NCBI GenBank assembly: GCA_028023455.1
Contig: JAQFVV010000043.1
Location: forward strand, 1,224,001-1,288,000
DNA length: 64,000 bases
Direction of reading: 5' to 3'
From: Epiperipatus broadwayi
Taxonomy: Eukaryota; Onychophora; Udeonychophora; Euonychophora; Peripatidae
Shown: positions 23,508 through 33,820 of the stretch, in pieces
Layout of the letters: each line of letters starts with the position of its first letter
Position numbering within the stretch: the first letter of the stretch is position 1
Made by a program: the position numbers and the translations under genes
Notes under the pieces: generated by a model
What the model saw: the letters and a program-made list of their open reading frames with translations, nothing else
What the model was told of the DNA's origin: nothing
Database searches by the model: none

Positions 23508-23726
23508 GGTTACATTTGGCGCCTAACGTGGGGCTTTATCTGGCTAGCATACTCATAGGCCGGTTACATTTGTCGTCCAACTGTGAGGCTTTATCCAGCT
23601 AGCTTAACCATAGGCACCTATTACATTGTCATCTTACTGTGAGGCCTTATCTGGCTAGCATACTCATAGACCGGTTAATTTGCCACCTTACTGTGAAGCC
23701 TTATCTAGCTAGCCTACTCATGGGCA
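23508..23726 (+). repeat. Four-fold degenerate tandem repeat containing the primer-binding site
   Basis: Units start near 23508, 23562, 23619 and 23673 (spacing 54-57 bp). Each reads GGTTACATTTGNCNCC..AC-TGNGG, then CTTTATCTGGCTAGC and ACTCATAGGC, with drift. Only the first unit keeps TGGCGCC. Each unit starts with a copy of the LTR end (GGTTACA), so the duplication includes the LTR/PBS junction. Confidence 0.8.
23517..23534 (+). other. Primer-binding site
   Basis: TGGCGCCTAACGTGGGGC lies two bases downstream of the LTR end TTACA. A TGG start at this distance is the standard complement of a tRNA 3' CCA end, used to prime minus-strand DNA synthesis. I cannot name the tRNA. Confidence 0.75.
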
Positions 23727-23955
23727 TAAGCAGATCACGATTCTGTGATATGAACAGTGCATATGATGTAGTGATGTAATTTGTTCAGGAAGGATAAAAA
23801 AATAAAAGTTTAAAAGAAAAACAACACAGGAATGAATGGCATAAAGAATGAAACAGGCATTTCAAAGAAGATGGAGTAAAGTCATGGTGTGGATGGAGAG
23901 AGAAGCTTATTAAAGTTGAAATTAAAAAATACCACTAAACTAGAATAAAATATTG

Positions 23956-25509
23956 ATGAAAACCAGATCAAAATCAAAAAAGATGATGAATACAGAAAGC
24001 ATAGAGGATCCCCCTGAGAAAGAAGATAAACAAGAAGCTAAAGCAGATGAGGAATCAGAGAAAAGAGGGGAGACATCTACATTAGCCCAGTTATTGGAAA
24101 TTATGAAAGCAGACCATAAGCAGCTATTCGATATGATCAAAGAACAAAGAGAAGAAGATAACCAAAAATGGGATAAACAAAGAGAAGAAGATAACCAAAA
24201 ATGGGATAAACAAAGAGAAGAAGATATCAAACAGAGAGAAGAAGATAACCAGAAAAGAGACAAACAAAGAGAAGAAGATATCAAACAGAGAGAAGAAGAT
24301 AACCAGAAAAGAGACAAACAAAGAGAAGAAGATATCAAACAAAGAGATAAACAAAGAGAAGAAGATATCAAACAGAGAGAAGAAGATAAAAAGAAAAGAG
24401 ACAAACAAAGAGAAGAAGATATCAAACAGAGAGAAGAAGATAAAAAACGAATTAAAGAAGCAGTGGAAAAACAGAATGAAAAGTTAAACCAGTGGATAAA
24501 GGAATTAACTCAGCCTAAAAAATTGGATGAGGAAGAAACTTTGGAATTTCCAACCCAAGATATTTTAAAGGAATCACAAATTGAATATCCTATTACTGAT
24601 GAAGCAAAATTTGAGATTGTTAAAAAAGAAGAAATTGAAATTACAAAGAGTGATCTTGAAATTGTCAGTCTGACTTCAGGAAAACTTCTGATTTTGGAAT
24701 ATACCTCTAAAATTGAAAATAAAGAAACAGTATATACAGAAGCTGAGAATGAAATCGTATCAAATACAGTAAAAGAGTTTCAAATGGATGAAAATGAATC
24801 TAATAAAGCAAAATTAAAATCTTCTGATCTTCAAGAAGATGAAAAACGTGAAAATGAACATAATCAAAATATAACAAAGGGACTGTCCAATATAGAAGAA
24901 AATGTTTCAGAAAAATTGTCTGATATATGCTATGAAATAGTAAAGGAGATACAGAAAGAAACCATAAAGTGGAAAGAAAAGTGTGTTAGTCCTCAGCCAT
25001 ATGTAAAAATTATAAACAAAAGCTTAATAAACTCAAATCAAAAATTGAGTACAGAAAAAAAATATATAAAGACAGTTATTAAAAATATAGTTGCTTACGC
25101 AGGAAAAGACACCAAAAGGGAATCTGACAACTCAGGATTTATAAATGTGAAAGAAATTAAGCAACAAGAAACTTTTATAAATACTAAAAAAATAATTATT
25201 ATGGCAGAAGAACCACTTAAAAAGGAACTTTTATGTAAAAATGAAATACCACCATGGAAGAGGAACAGGAGAAAATTCACAGATGATGTTCATGGTCCAT
25301 ATCGGATGCGTATAATTAGAAGATCAAACAGTAATAAGGATCTCCAAAGAAAATATAGAAATGAAGAAGCAAAACACCACAGTAATGTTAAACATGATAA
25401 ATTTTCAACAAAGAGACGATCCAGAAGTATGTCACCTCATAATATAAAAGAGGACTATAGGAGAACTGATCATGATCCTCAGTCTCTCCAAACTAGGTTG
25501 CAGTTATAA
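23956..25509 (+). CDS. Coiled-coil, lysine/glutamate-rich retrotransposon protein (Gag-like, no known domain)
   Basis: A 517-codon ORF starts at the ATG at 23956; an in-frame TAG at 23941 rules out extension. The N-terminus is charged. About residues 43-65 form a heptad-like LLEIMKADHKQLFDMIKEQ segment. Residues about 66-170 are a tandem array of REEDNQK-x-DKQ and REEDIKQ units, strongly predicted coiled coil by composition. The middle is acidic/lysine-rich. The last about 90 residues are basic, with PWKRNRRKF, IIRRSNSNK and KRRSRSMSP, suitable for RNA binding. There is no CCHC knuckle, protease or reverse transcriptase motif. The position directly behind the PBS and leader suggests a Gag-like packaging protein of a TR-GAG-type element. 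That is inference; the protein is otherwise unrecognised. The frame is intact although the element is non-autonomous. Confidence 0.7.
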   Translation: MKTRSKSKKMMNTESIEDPPEKEDKQEAKADEESEKRGETSTLAQLLEIMKADHKQLFDMIKEQREEDNQKWDKQREEDNQKWDKQREEDIKQREEDNQKRDKQREEDIKQREEDNQKRDKQREEDIKQRDKQREEDIKQREEDKKKRDKQREEDIKQREEDKKRIKEAVEKQNEKLNQWIKELTQPKKLDEEETLEFPTQDILKESQIEYPITDEAKFEIVKKEEIEITKSDLEIVSLTSGKLLILEYTSKIENKETVYTEAENEIVSNTVKEFQMDENESNKAKLKSSDLQEDEKRENEHNQNITKGLSNIEENVSEKLSDICYEIVKEIQKETIKWKEKCVSPQPYVKIINKSLINSNQKLSTEKKYIKTVIKNIVAYAGKDTKRESDNSGFINVKEIKQQETFINTKKIIIMAEEPLKKELLCKNEIPPWKRNRRKFTDDVHGPYRMRIIRRSNSNKDLQRKYRNEEAKHHSNVKHDKFSTKRRSRSMSPHNIKEDYRRTDHDPQSLQTRLQL

Positions 25510-26092
25510 TTCAGAATAAAATAGAGATAGCTGATGGGAAAAGTTTGTGAGTGTGATGTAGTGATGCATGAACTTGTGTTTTTCATGTTGAGATGGTGGA
25601 TGATTGAGCAGAGCTGCTTGGATGCATTGTGTTATGATGCTCTGAAGTATATGCTCGGCACTATCCCGACCTGGATGTTGTGCTCCAAGAGTAGTCCAGC
25701 AGTGCGTATATATAGGTCTCATGGATAGGCCTTGGTCTCATGGATAGGCCAAATGATAGCCCCTAAGACTCACTGGAGCTGAGCAGGGTTGGCTGAGTGC
25801 CAAATTGATTTTTTTCTTTGGCTCCTACTCTTGATTGGATGATGCTTCTAGGTACAAGAGAGGTAGTGCTTAAAAATGAGATATTTTCTCGTGACATCAT
25901 GAGGCGGTGTGTACTGATAGTTTGTGCTTGGCCATCTATTTGTCCCAGCATTGGAGGCTATAGTTCATGTATTCACTTTTCCAGCTCATCTTACCCATTC
26001 ATCAGCATATCTAAAACCAGGCAGTACTGAGAAATAATGTGTATAGTATATGGAATGAAATCGTACTTCCAGGCGATTTCATCCCAAAAATT
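25510..26092 (+). other. Internal non-coding tail of the LTR element
   Basis: No reverse transcriptase, RNase H or integrase motif is found in any frame. A 16-bp string GTCTCATGGATAGGCC is duplicated in tandem (about 25716-25751). Short open frames here have no support. Confidence 0.6.
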
Positions 26093-26104
26093 GGTGAGGG
26101 GTAA
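26093..26104 (+). other. Polypurine tract
   Basis: GGTGAGGGGTAA directly precedes the 3' LTR TGAAAC. This is the expected site of plus-strand priming. Confidence 0.7.
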
Positions 26105-28126
26105 TGAAACAGGAATGCTGTTCCTCATATAAATATTCATAAGATCCCCCCCCCATTCAATAATGTCTAGCATGATTCAGTCTAATTGGAAATGCAATAA
26201 AGTTGTGATTCGTTAAAAATGAAAAATAAAATCATATTTTTAATTTTTAGTATTGATGGATTTAAATAAAATGTTACATCGTCTTATTTTATTTTTTCTT
26301 TATCTGTCTCAATAAAAAAAAAAGGAAATTAATTATCCAATCATTAAAAAGAAAGAAAAAAGATATTTGAGTTAAACTGAGGCAGTATTCAAATTAGACA
26401 CGTCGTTGAAGAAAAAAGAACTTTTTTTTTCTCTATCGTCTTACACAGAGGGCTTTAACAAAACGTGAAAATAAAAAAAAAAGTTTTACTAGAGAAATTA
26501 TAATGAAACTGGAATAAATTAGAAGCTCCACTCTCTCCACACTATGCCATGATTTCCATCGATGAAATAACCCACCTTCTTTTGAATAAAATGGATTGTA
26601 AAACTGGAAGGTAATTTTTATAAAATACTAAAACATAATTATCATACATTGCAAAGTGAAGGTTTGAAATAATTATATAGAATTTGTTTAATAAATATTA
26701 ATACACCTTTATTATAGCTTTATGTTTGATTAAATTATAAATGCTCCACAAGCCAAATAGAATTTATGTATATGAATATAGTTTTATGTTTGACCAAATT
26801 ATAAATGCTTCACAGGCCAAACAGAATTTATGTAGATGAACATACCTTTATATTTGACAAAATTATAAATGCTTTAATTACCAAATGATGAATGCTCCAC
26901 AAACCAAAAATTGTTGAGTTCGAATGTCTACCAATCGGTAATAATTCATAAAATGATGAAATACTGTATAAATCACAAATATTTGAATACTTCTAAGCTT
27001 CTTATAATGTAACAGAGTTTATGTGTAAGAATATACTTCTACATTTGGCTAAATTATAAATGCCTCAATTATCAAATGATAAATGCTCTATAAACCAAAA
27101 TTTGTTGAGTTCAAATGTCTACCAATCGGTAATAATTCATAAAATGATGAAATACTGTATAAATCACAAATATTTGAATACTTCTAAGCTTCTTATAATG
27201 TAACAGAGTTTATGTGTAAGAATATACTTCTATATTTGGCTAAATTATAAATGCCTCAATTATCAAATGATAAATACTCTATAAACCAAGAATTGTTGAG
27301 TTCAAATATTTACCAATCAATAATGACTCATAAAATAATGAAATGTTATATAAATCATAAATGCTACCAAGCTCCTTCTCACAAAGGAATACAAAAATAA
27401 ATTATTATTGAATTGGAATACTTCTAAGCTTCTACACATAAATGAATTCAAAATGAATTATTGGATAAACCATAAATGCTAGACTGCTTCTAAGGTTCTT
27501 CTCTTAAGTGAATTCAAAATGAACTATTAAATGAATTCGGAATGAATTATTGTTGAATCAGAATAATCCCAAGCTTCTTCTCATAAAAGAATTAATGAAC
27601 TATCGTTGAATTAGAATATTCACAAGCTTATTTTCATAAATGAATTCAAAATGAACTATTATTGAATTAGAATGTTTACAAGCTTATTCTCATAGAGGAA
27701 TTAATGAATTATTGTTGAAATTGCAAATTAATTGTTATCTAATAAATTTTTTTTTTGTTACTAAAAATTAAATTGGTTGTCCAGTTATCCAATTCTGTTT
27801 TGTTTTAATGCATCACTCATCAGTTATAACACTGGTTCATGAGAATCTCATGTTCTCTGAGCTATGTCTGACATAACTTGACCTAGGCCAGTCAGGTTGT
27901 AGTGAGATGGAACTCTAATGGCGCTTTTTTGGGAAACCAAACATAGAAATATTTAGATGTTTCCAGTCTCTATAAAACTACATCCTCTGATTGGCAGGAA
28001 ATATTGTTGTAGATGCCATTAACATCTGCATTAGGAATGTCAATTGATAATTCCTTCCTACAGCATGCTCATCAGAAAATTGTTACAACTGAGGTAATAA
28101 AAGGGTTGTATGGCGGTCCGGTTACA
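26105..28126 (+). repeat. 3' LTR (uninterrupted)
   Basis: This 2022-bp LTR starts TGAAACAGGAATGCTG and ends GGTCCGGTTACA. It includes the three 191-bp units. It carries the empty target ATAATTATCATAC at 26635-26647, where the 5' LTR holds the family B array. Confidence 0.88.
26635..26647. other. Empty insertion site for the family B array
   Basis: A single ATAATTATCATAC is flanked by AAAACAT-side and TGCAAAGTG-side sequence matching both sides of the array at 19007 and 22036. It proves the array is an insertion with a 13-bp duplication (slight ambiguity from TATATA). Confidence 0.85.
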
Positions 28127-28183
28127 ATATATATATATATTTTCTGCATTTCTTTTGTAAATCCATAGACGTTAATTAGCCAC

Positions 28184-28416
28184 CCAAACTTATCTTGGTA
28201 TAGAGTCTTTTGTTTTTCCCTGACCACCAGGCACCGGTAAAAGGTTATACTAGTTGTAGCATCAGATGCGTTATCACGCAGGTGGCGCTGTGAAATTTGG
28301 ACTTTAGATTCGAACTTAGTATATCTAGAAGGCACCCCCTCCTAGAATGTTCAGTTTAGTGTCTGGGGTTTGAATTATGCAGTGTGTTAGCGAGATAGAC
28401 GATTCTGACCGTTACA
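28184..28416 (+). repeat. Direct repeat copy 1, LTR-like
   Basis: About 233 bp matches 30240-30471 with few changes, from CCAAACTTATCTTGGTATAG to GACGATTCTGACCGTTACA. It ends in CA. A start TG is not evident, so this may be the 3' part of an LTR. Confidence 0.7.
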
Positions 28417-29761
28417 TAGTAAATTTTTTTTTCCGGGTCCATGGCTTGCCCAAATGTGGAGCCTCGAATATTTAAACACCCACATCCCTGTAGATCTTAA
28501 TTATTTAAACACCCACATCCCTGTAGCTTAATTTTAGCATTTTGTTTTCGCATTTAATCACTCAAATCCTTTATATTTTGATATATAATATTTTTCAAAC
28601 TCTATATTATCTATTTGCATGTATATTTCATATATTTTGTTTGACTCGGGCATTCAATTACTTATCCTATATAATCAGAACTTGTCCAAACATGCTATAG
28701 TGCGATACGAGCCATCTGTATTATCTGTATTTATTGTTTCATTTAAATCACGCTATGTACGCATAGTGTAAGTTACTTAAATATTGTCCCAAGTGAATAT
28801 TGTGACAATTATAAATATTTCAAATATTGTATGTTCTATCAAAATAAAGTTTTATCGGCTCAACGCGCAATATAGCATAATGATAATTTTGTATGGTAAT
28901 GACCTAGATATAATAGGCTATCGTATGGAATTCAGAAATAATTATAAATCAAATGTTGTAATCAAAAAAAAAAAAAATGCGAATGTTTTAACGAGTGCCC
29001 GTAGTTAAATGGAATAGTTATTAAAATTAATTTTGGGAAGCTAACAGTCTATGGATATTTTTAACTGGTGACATGGCGCCCAAGGGTAATTTCACTAAAC
29101 GGAGTTACTTCTAAAATAAATTTTGTCACCAGGCTCAATTCTTTTGTATGAAATTTGTTTTTTTTAACGTGTGTAAATTTTTCTTAGACCAAATAATGAG
29201 ACGTGAATCGGATCAATAATTATGTAAATAAATATATATGTTTGCAAATCTTAAATAAGAGGGAACGAAATAGTTATACCCGGATCTAGCGAATGTTAAT
29301 ATATATAAATAAAATTTGCTTGAGTTTAAAAATATATATGTTAGCGAAATATTTTTGACAGGTAGAATTTAATAGATTTATATATATACAGGCAGTTAAA
29401 AATATATATGTTGGCGGCAGATTTAAGCGAGAAATTTTAGCAGTAGTAAGAGGGCAGTAGTTGGGGTTTTAAGTGATAAATATAAAAGCAGCAATTAGGC
29501 CAACAGAACCGAGAGGGAGATAGCCTATTAGCCATTAATAAAATTGTAATTAAACATAATAATCGCAGAGAATTAAACAAGGAAAAATAATAAGAATATT
29601 TTTTTTACCGTATTAGTTTTAATAAGCTCCACGTAAAACAGTTTAAACATTTTCTTTATCAGTGCTATACATTGTGTTTAAGAGTTTTAGGATATAGTAA
29701 TAGTTAGCAATAAAATAAAAGGAAAAAAAAATCATCATCGATCACGGTAACATCCAAGGCC
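28417..29761 (+). other. Leader-like region with PBS-like site at 29074
   Basis: Non-coding. A 24-bp string (TTTAAACACCCACATCCCTG part) is duplicated in tandem near 28475-28530. TGGCGCCCAAGGG at 29074, directly after GGTGACA, looks like a primer-binding site behind an LTR end. It precedes the Gag-like ORF at 29762. Confidence 0.45.
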
Positions 29762-30259
29762 ATGGAAAATACGGATACCAATGAGATCCAATTCCGGAAT
29801 CTTATAGAGATGTGGGAGCAAAGTGAAGAAAGAGCGAGACGATGGGAAGAAGAGCAAATTTGCAGGAGAGCTGAGGAATGTAAAGAGTTGGCCAAACTCA
29901 TCCACGAATTGGCACAAGTGAGAGAGGGACAGGAAGCCCTCCAACTTGCATTTGAAAAATGCTGCATGAAGAACGATAAAAGGGTCATTGAACCAAGAAA
30001 AGATGAAACAGACCTGAACTCGGTAGAGTCATTAACAGATGAATCCCTGAACCAGAAATTAGAGTCCAATGATTCGGCGAATAAAAAAAATGATGTCCAG
30101 GACACCAGACCTCAAACCCAGCTAACCAAGCTTGTCAACATTAAAATATTCCATGAAGTAAAAAAATGTCCTAAACTTTATTTGGAAAGAGTACTTCCAG
30201 AAAATGATCCACCAGACATAGGACATCCAACCCAGCTAACCAAACTTATCTTAGTATAG
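29762..30259 (+). CDS. Gag-like coiled-coil ORF fragment of a second LTR element
   Basis: 165 codons start at ATG 29762. Residues about 8-75 are an amphipathic helix-rich segment (IEMWEQSEERARRWEEEQ, then CKELAKLIHELAQV), like the N-terminal region of many animal LTR-element Gag proteins. The rest is polar. The frame runs into the LTR-like repeat at 30240, where TQLTKL occurs twice (also near residue 120), so the 3' part of the gene was lost by deletion and fusion. It has no capsid, zinc-knuckle or polymerase sequence. It is unrelated in sequence to the protein at 23956, though both start with coiled coils. It is likely a pseudogene. Confidence 0.5.
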   Translation: MENTDTNEIQFRNLIEMWEQSEERARRWEEEQICRRAEECKELAKLIHELAQVREGQEALQLAFEKCCMKNDKRVIEPRKDETDLNSVESLTDESLNQKLESNDSANKKNDVQDTRPQTQLTKLVNIKIFHEVKKCPKLYLERVLPENDPPDIGHPTQLTKLILV

Positions 30260-30471
30260 AGTCTTTTGTTTCTCCCTGACCACCAGGCACCGGTAAAAGG
30301 TTATGCTAGTGTAGCATCAGATGCGTTATCACGTAGGTGGCACTGTGAAATTTGGACTTTAGATTCGAACTTAGTATATCTAGAAGGCAACCCCTCCTGG
30401 AATGTTCAGTTTCGTGTCTGGGGTTTGAATTATGCAGTGTGTTAGCGAGATAGACGATTCTGACCGTTACA
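30240..30471 (+). repeat. Direct repeat copy 2, LTR-like
   Basis: The partner of 28184-28416. It begins inside the Gag-like frame and ends GACCGTTACA. The shared TAACCAAACTT at its start suggests the junction formed at microhomology. Confidence 0.7.
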
Positions 30472-31021
30472 ATAATAAAAAAATTGATATGTTGATTTAA
30501 ACGATTAAAGGAAAGGAGGGCTTTTTAAAACACCAATTTGACTGGTGTTCCTGCTATTTTGTGTAAATGTTGAATATTCAAAAAATAAAATAAAATTCAA
30601 AGAGAGAAAAACGCTATATTCTTATTTAAGAACTTCACAATTTTTTGATAGGGAACAAATAACCATAAATAATTTTTAAATATGCAAACATGGAAATTCA
30701 TGTGAATTCCTAATAAGTTGTATATATGTACAGATATATACATTTGTCATTTGAAATATCATGCTCATAATAAGCTCAACTCCTGATTTAATCTTGGTTA
30801 ATAAGAATTGGTTTATATAAGAATAGACTCTAAGCATAAGGGATTCATTTAATGTTTTTAAAATACTTATTGATGGGTGAGCAAACATAAATTTGATCTA
30901 CTAGTGTATGCGTAAAGAGTAATTTCCTTCCACAAGTTTACATATGTATACATAAATCACTAAATAATTTATTACAGATAGATACATTGTATATAAAATA
31001 TATTGATAATTAAAAACTTAC

Positions 31022-31122
31022 TTAGCAGAAATTGGCAACATCAGAGCATCTTGGCCAATATTAGCAATATCAACTACTAAAAATGTCTCATAGTGCATTA
31101 CTTTCTGAGGTTTAAAGTCAAT
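31022..31122 (-). CDS. HYDIN: HYDIN-like exon
   Basis: The minus-strand acceptor is TATTTTAAG before 31122 and the donor is AA|GTAAGT after 31022. Length is 101 bases, 33 codons plus two bases. The translation includes KPQKV, then YETFLVVDIANIGQDALML and PISA. In HYDIN this pattern (Y-x-x-x-L-V-V-D-I/V...G, then LPI-x-A) closes one ASH/MSP domain just before the CVVP-x-I linker. That linker is what the exon at 5506 begins with; the split codon AA|C joins them. Entry phase is 0, which does not follow the phase-1 end of the exon at 48633. Confidence 0.82.
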
Positions 31123-31372
31123 CTTAAAATATATATAAATATAATATTGGTTATATAGACAAATATATCAAATCTCGCACAAATATATGGAAACATACAT
31201 ACATTTTCATGCATACAAGTATATAGTAATGGATTTTAAGTATGTGAATAAAGCTGCCTATATTTACTTCTCAGTGATGAAGCATGACTTTTTTAGGAAT
31301 GGAAGCACACTTCTTTTTTTTATAATGTTTTTTATTTCACTTGGCACAACAATTTATAGATAATAGTGCCTA

Positions 31373-31745
31373 ATATATATATATATATAAGTAGGTAGGT
31401 AGGTAGGTAGATAGATAGGTAGGTAGGTAGGTAGATAGGCAGGTGGGTAGGTAGGTAGGTAGGTGGGTAGATGGGTGGGTGGGTGGTTGGTTGGGTAGGT
31501 GGGTAGATGGGTGGGTGGGTGGCTGGTTGGGTAGGTGGGTAGGCAGGCAGGTAGGTAGGTAGGTAGGTAGGTAGGTAGGTAGGTAGGTAGGTCAGTCAGT
31601 TGGTAGGCAGGTAGGTGGGTAGATGGTAGGTGTGGGTAGGTAGGTGGGTAGATAGTACGTAGGTGGGTGGGTAGGTAGGTAGGTAGGTAGGTTGGTCGAT
31701 CAGTAGATAGGTAGGTAGATAGATAGATAGATAGATAGGAAGATA
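31373..31745. repeat. GGTA/GGTG/GATA tetranucleotide minisatellite
   Basis: It follows a short (TA)n. Units GTAG, GTGG, GATA, GGCA and TTGG are mixed, with a partly duplicated higher-order block (GTAGGTGGGTAGATGGGTGG twice, about 31460-31525). Open frames across it are artefacts. Confidence 0.95.
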
Positions 31746-32339
31746 AGATAGATATTATACACATCTAGAAAAATCTGGAACTCTCATCTGTAAATCAGAG
31801 AATATATTATCAATATATTTTTATCTTCCAAATCCTTTTAACATTCTTAAACATTTTAACTGTAAATTAGATTTTAGCATTGTTTGAACTTCTTATAATC
31901 AACAATAATGCATCAGTCAAGTTCATTCTTTGTGTATATAAAAACAATTCAATTGTTGGTAAAAAAAAAAAATGAAAGTGAATTTTTTAAATTGAAATTT
32001 AATTAAAGCTTTTAAAAGTTTTAGTGAATTTTTCTATAGAAGCATTCATTCCATTCAATACATGGATGCTTCATCCCTGTTACTTATAAAGATCACACAT
32101 AGGTGCATTAAATGTGTAACAGAATGCAGAATGTGAAAGTTGGGCAATTACGATCTCATATGAGCACTCAATCATGTTTATTATTATAACAAAACAAAAT
32201 GCCATTTCACATTGCATTTCCAAAACTAAATTTAAAAATTCATAGCAAATGACAATAGATATGTGTATGCATTGTTATAGAGTAAAAACAAAATATTTCA
32301 ACTACACACATAACTTTAGAGAGATGTGATGCAATATGA

Positions 32340-33820
32340 AGCACTGTGACCTCCTTATTTGGAGTCAGTAATCTTTCAGCCACTCAGCCACTTTACCTTC
32401 ACTTTCCATTCCCCAATCCTGTTTTTCCATATTCTTCTCTATCCTGCTCCATCCCATTTCCACAACATAATCATTGTCAACTCCATGGCCTTTATATCTA
32501 AATCTCCTGTATCTTTTCCCAAACCCAGCATAAAACCAAGAACCCACTTTCTATATATCACTTTGTTTATATTTATTCTCCCACAACTTCATTATTTATT
32601 CCCCTTCAACTTTCAGTCATTTACATTCAATTAACAAATGCCTAATATTTTCTATGCCTTCCTTACACAAGTTGCATACTAAATCACTCACATTTTTCCA
32701 TTTATTATTTTTCCATTTATGTGTATATTCCCTTATTGCTAAAGATTCTGTTCAAGCCGTAAACAGTAAACTACCTTCCTTGCTATTATCGTAAATCAAT
32801 TTGCACCCAATATTCTGTTTGCTTCTACATATATTTAAACTCTTTTTATTCTCCATATTAGTTCTCCAACTCCCTATTCTCTATTAATGCTTTTATTTTT
32901 CTATCCCATTCCTTCTCACTGCAACATTCACCAATTCTCTTAACACAATCATCCTATCTTGGGTATAGGTATACTGACATAAATCCTTTATCCAAATATT
33001 TTGCATACCATGCTACCTTTCTCACCTATCTTGTTGCCTGCCTTTCTACTGAACATTTTCATTTTGCTTTTTGCATCCCTCATATAAAAACTTGACTATC
33101 CCATTTCTCCTTGAATTGCCTTTTTTGTCATCCACACATCTGCATCTAATACATGTCTTCCTACTTCTCTTTGTATTTTTTCTAAGTAATCTAACACTCC
33201 TTTGAATGCATTGTTACCATATGATAACCCTGCTACTGCCACTCCCTTTCATACAATTCTAGCTACATCATACTTATTATATGAAAGCACTGTTAATTTA
33301 TTTATCAGTCCTTTTCTTTTCTTTGCTTCATTTATCAATTTTTTTCTCCCACTCATACAAGCAATTTCTCTGATTGTTTAAGATGATTCCTAAATAGGTA
33401 TATCTATTCACCACACTTAACTTTATATCCCCCAATAAAAATTATTTGTCTTCTCTTTCCCCAGTATTAAACATCATTACTTTTTATTTTTCTTCACTAA
33501 ATTTAATCCCCATCTCTTTACCCAACCTTGCACATGTCCTCAGCATAGTTTCCATATCTTCCCTTCTGTCTGTGTACAAGAAGACACCATCTGCAAATAA
33601 AAGACCCGATAACATCTGTACTCCCTTGCCACCTATTAATGGTATCTCTATCCCTCTTCCTAATCTTTCTATTGCTCTGGTTGGTGACTTTATGCCTCTT
33701 AAAAATAATGACCATAACTTAGGTTTGTTTGCTATGATTAAAAATATACATGCATATATAAAAAGATCATTCACACACACACTTATCCTGCCTTCAAGAA
33801 AAATCACTTGATGTTTCAAT
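32340..33820 (-). pseudogene. Non-LTR retrotransposon, 3' half, minus strand (copy 1)
   Basis: A decayed pol reads 33820 to 32340. GLLFADGVFLYTD near 33570-33610 is a reverse transcriptase catalytic box, with the second Asp of the F/YADD motif replaced by Gly. It is followed by MRTCARLGKEMGIKFSEEK-like sequence across frameshifts. A CNLC...H..IEC zinc-finger-like motif occurs near 32630-32680. Near the end is a W-S-R-I-E-K-N-M-E-K-Q segment. Several stops and frameshifts mean it is dead. A second copy of the same family is at 57825-59820. Confidence 0.75.

Larger units (their letters stand above)
18474..23514 (+). repeat. 5' LTR (interrupted by 3.0 kb insertion)
   Basis: The segments 18474-19019 and 22024-23514 together match 26105-28126. 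It starts TGAAACAGGAATGCTG (a C-run follows) and ends TGTCCGGTTACA. It contains three 191-bp tandem units (about 22250-22790). The insertion at 19020 lies about 545 bp into the LTR, so promoter function of this LTR may be altered. Confidence 0.88.
18474..28126 (+). mobile_element. Non-autonomous LTR retrotransposon with a coding internal region
   Basis: Two nearly identical direct repeats of about 2.02 kb start TGAAACAGG and end GGTTACA. A TGGCGCC primer-binding site starts two bases after the 5' LTR. A polypurine tract abuts the 3' LTR, and ATAT brackets the element (18470-18473, 28127-28130). The internal region is only about 2.6 kb. It holds one ORF and no reverse transcriptase, RNase H, integrase or protease. 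This is the layout of LARD or TR-GAG elements, which need an autonomous relative. About 20 differences between the LTRs by eye (near 1%) indicate a recent insertion. The 5' LTR carries a 3.0 kb ribozyme array that is absent from the 3' LTR. Confidence 0.88.
5507..31021 (-). other. About 25.5-kb intron of the HYDIN-like gene
   Basis: A good donor (AA|GTAAGT at 31021) and acceptor (5507) bound this intron, and the flanking codon is restored exactly. Its content is the repeats and mobile elements listed separately. Stretches where I see nothing recognisable are 5923-6559, 6731-8244, 8413-9760, 9869-10603, 10719-11127, 11477-11794, 11897-12693, 12815-14014 and 30472-31021. Some are merely AT-rich and could contain undetected old repeats. 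Confidence 0.6.

Noticed and set aside
23953-23955. TTG as the start of the retrotransposon ORF
   Set aside because: A eukaryotic start at the ATG three bases later (23956) is the natural choice; an in-frame TAG lies just upstream.
23940-24425. Minus-strand frames opposite the 517-codon ORF
   Set aside because: They are shadows of the repetitive coiled-coil region on the plus strand.
31354-31764. Minus-strand frame of PTYLPTYL repeats
   Set aside because: It is the tetranucleotide minisatellite; no start context or flanking exon signals.
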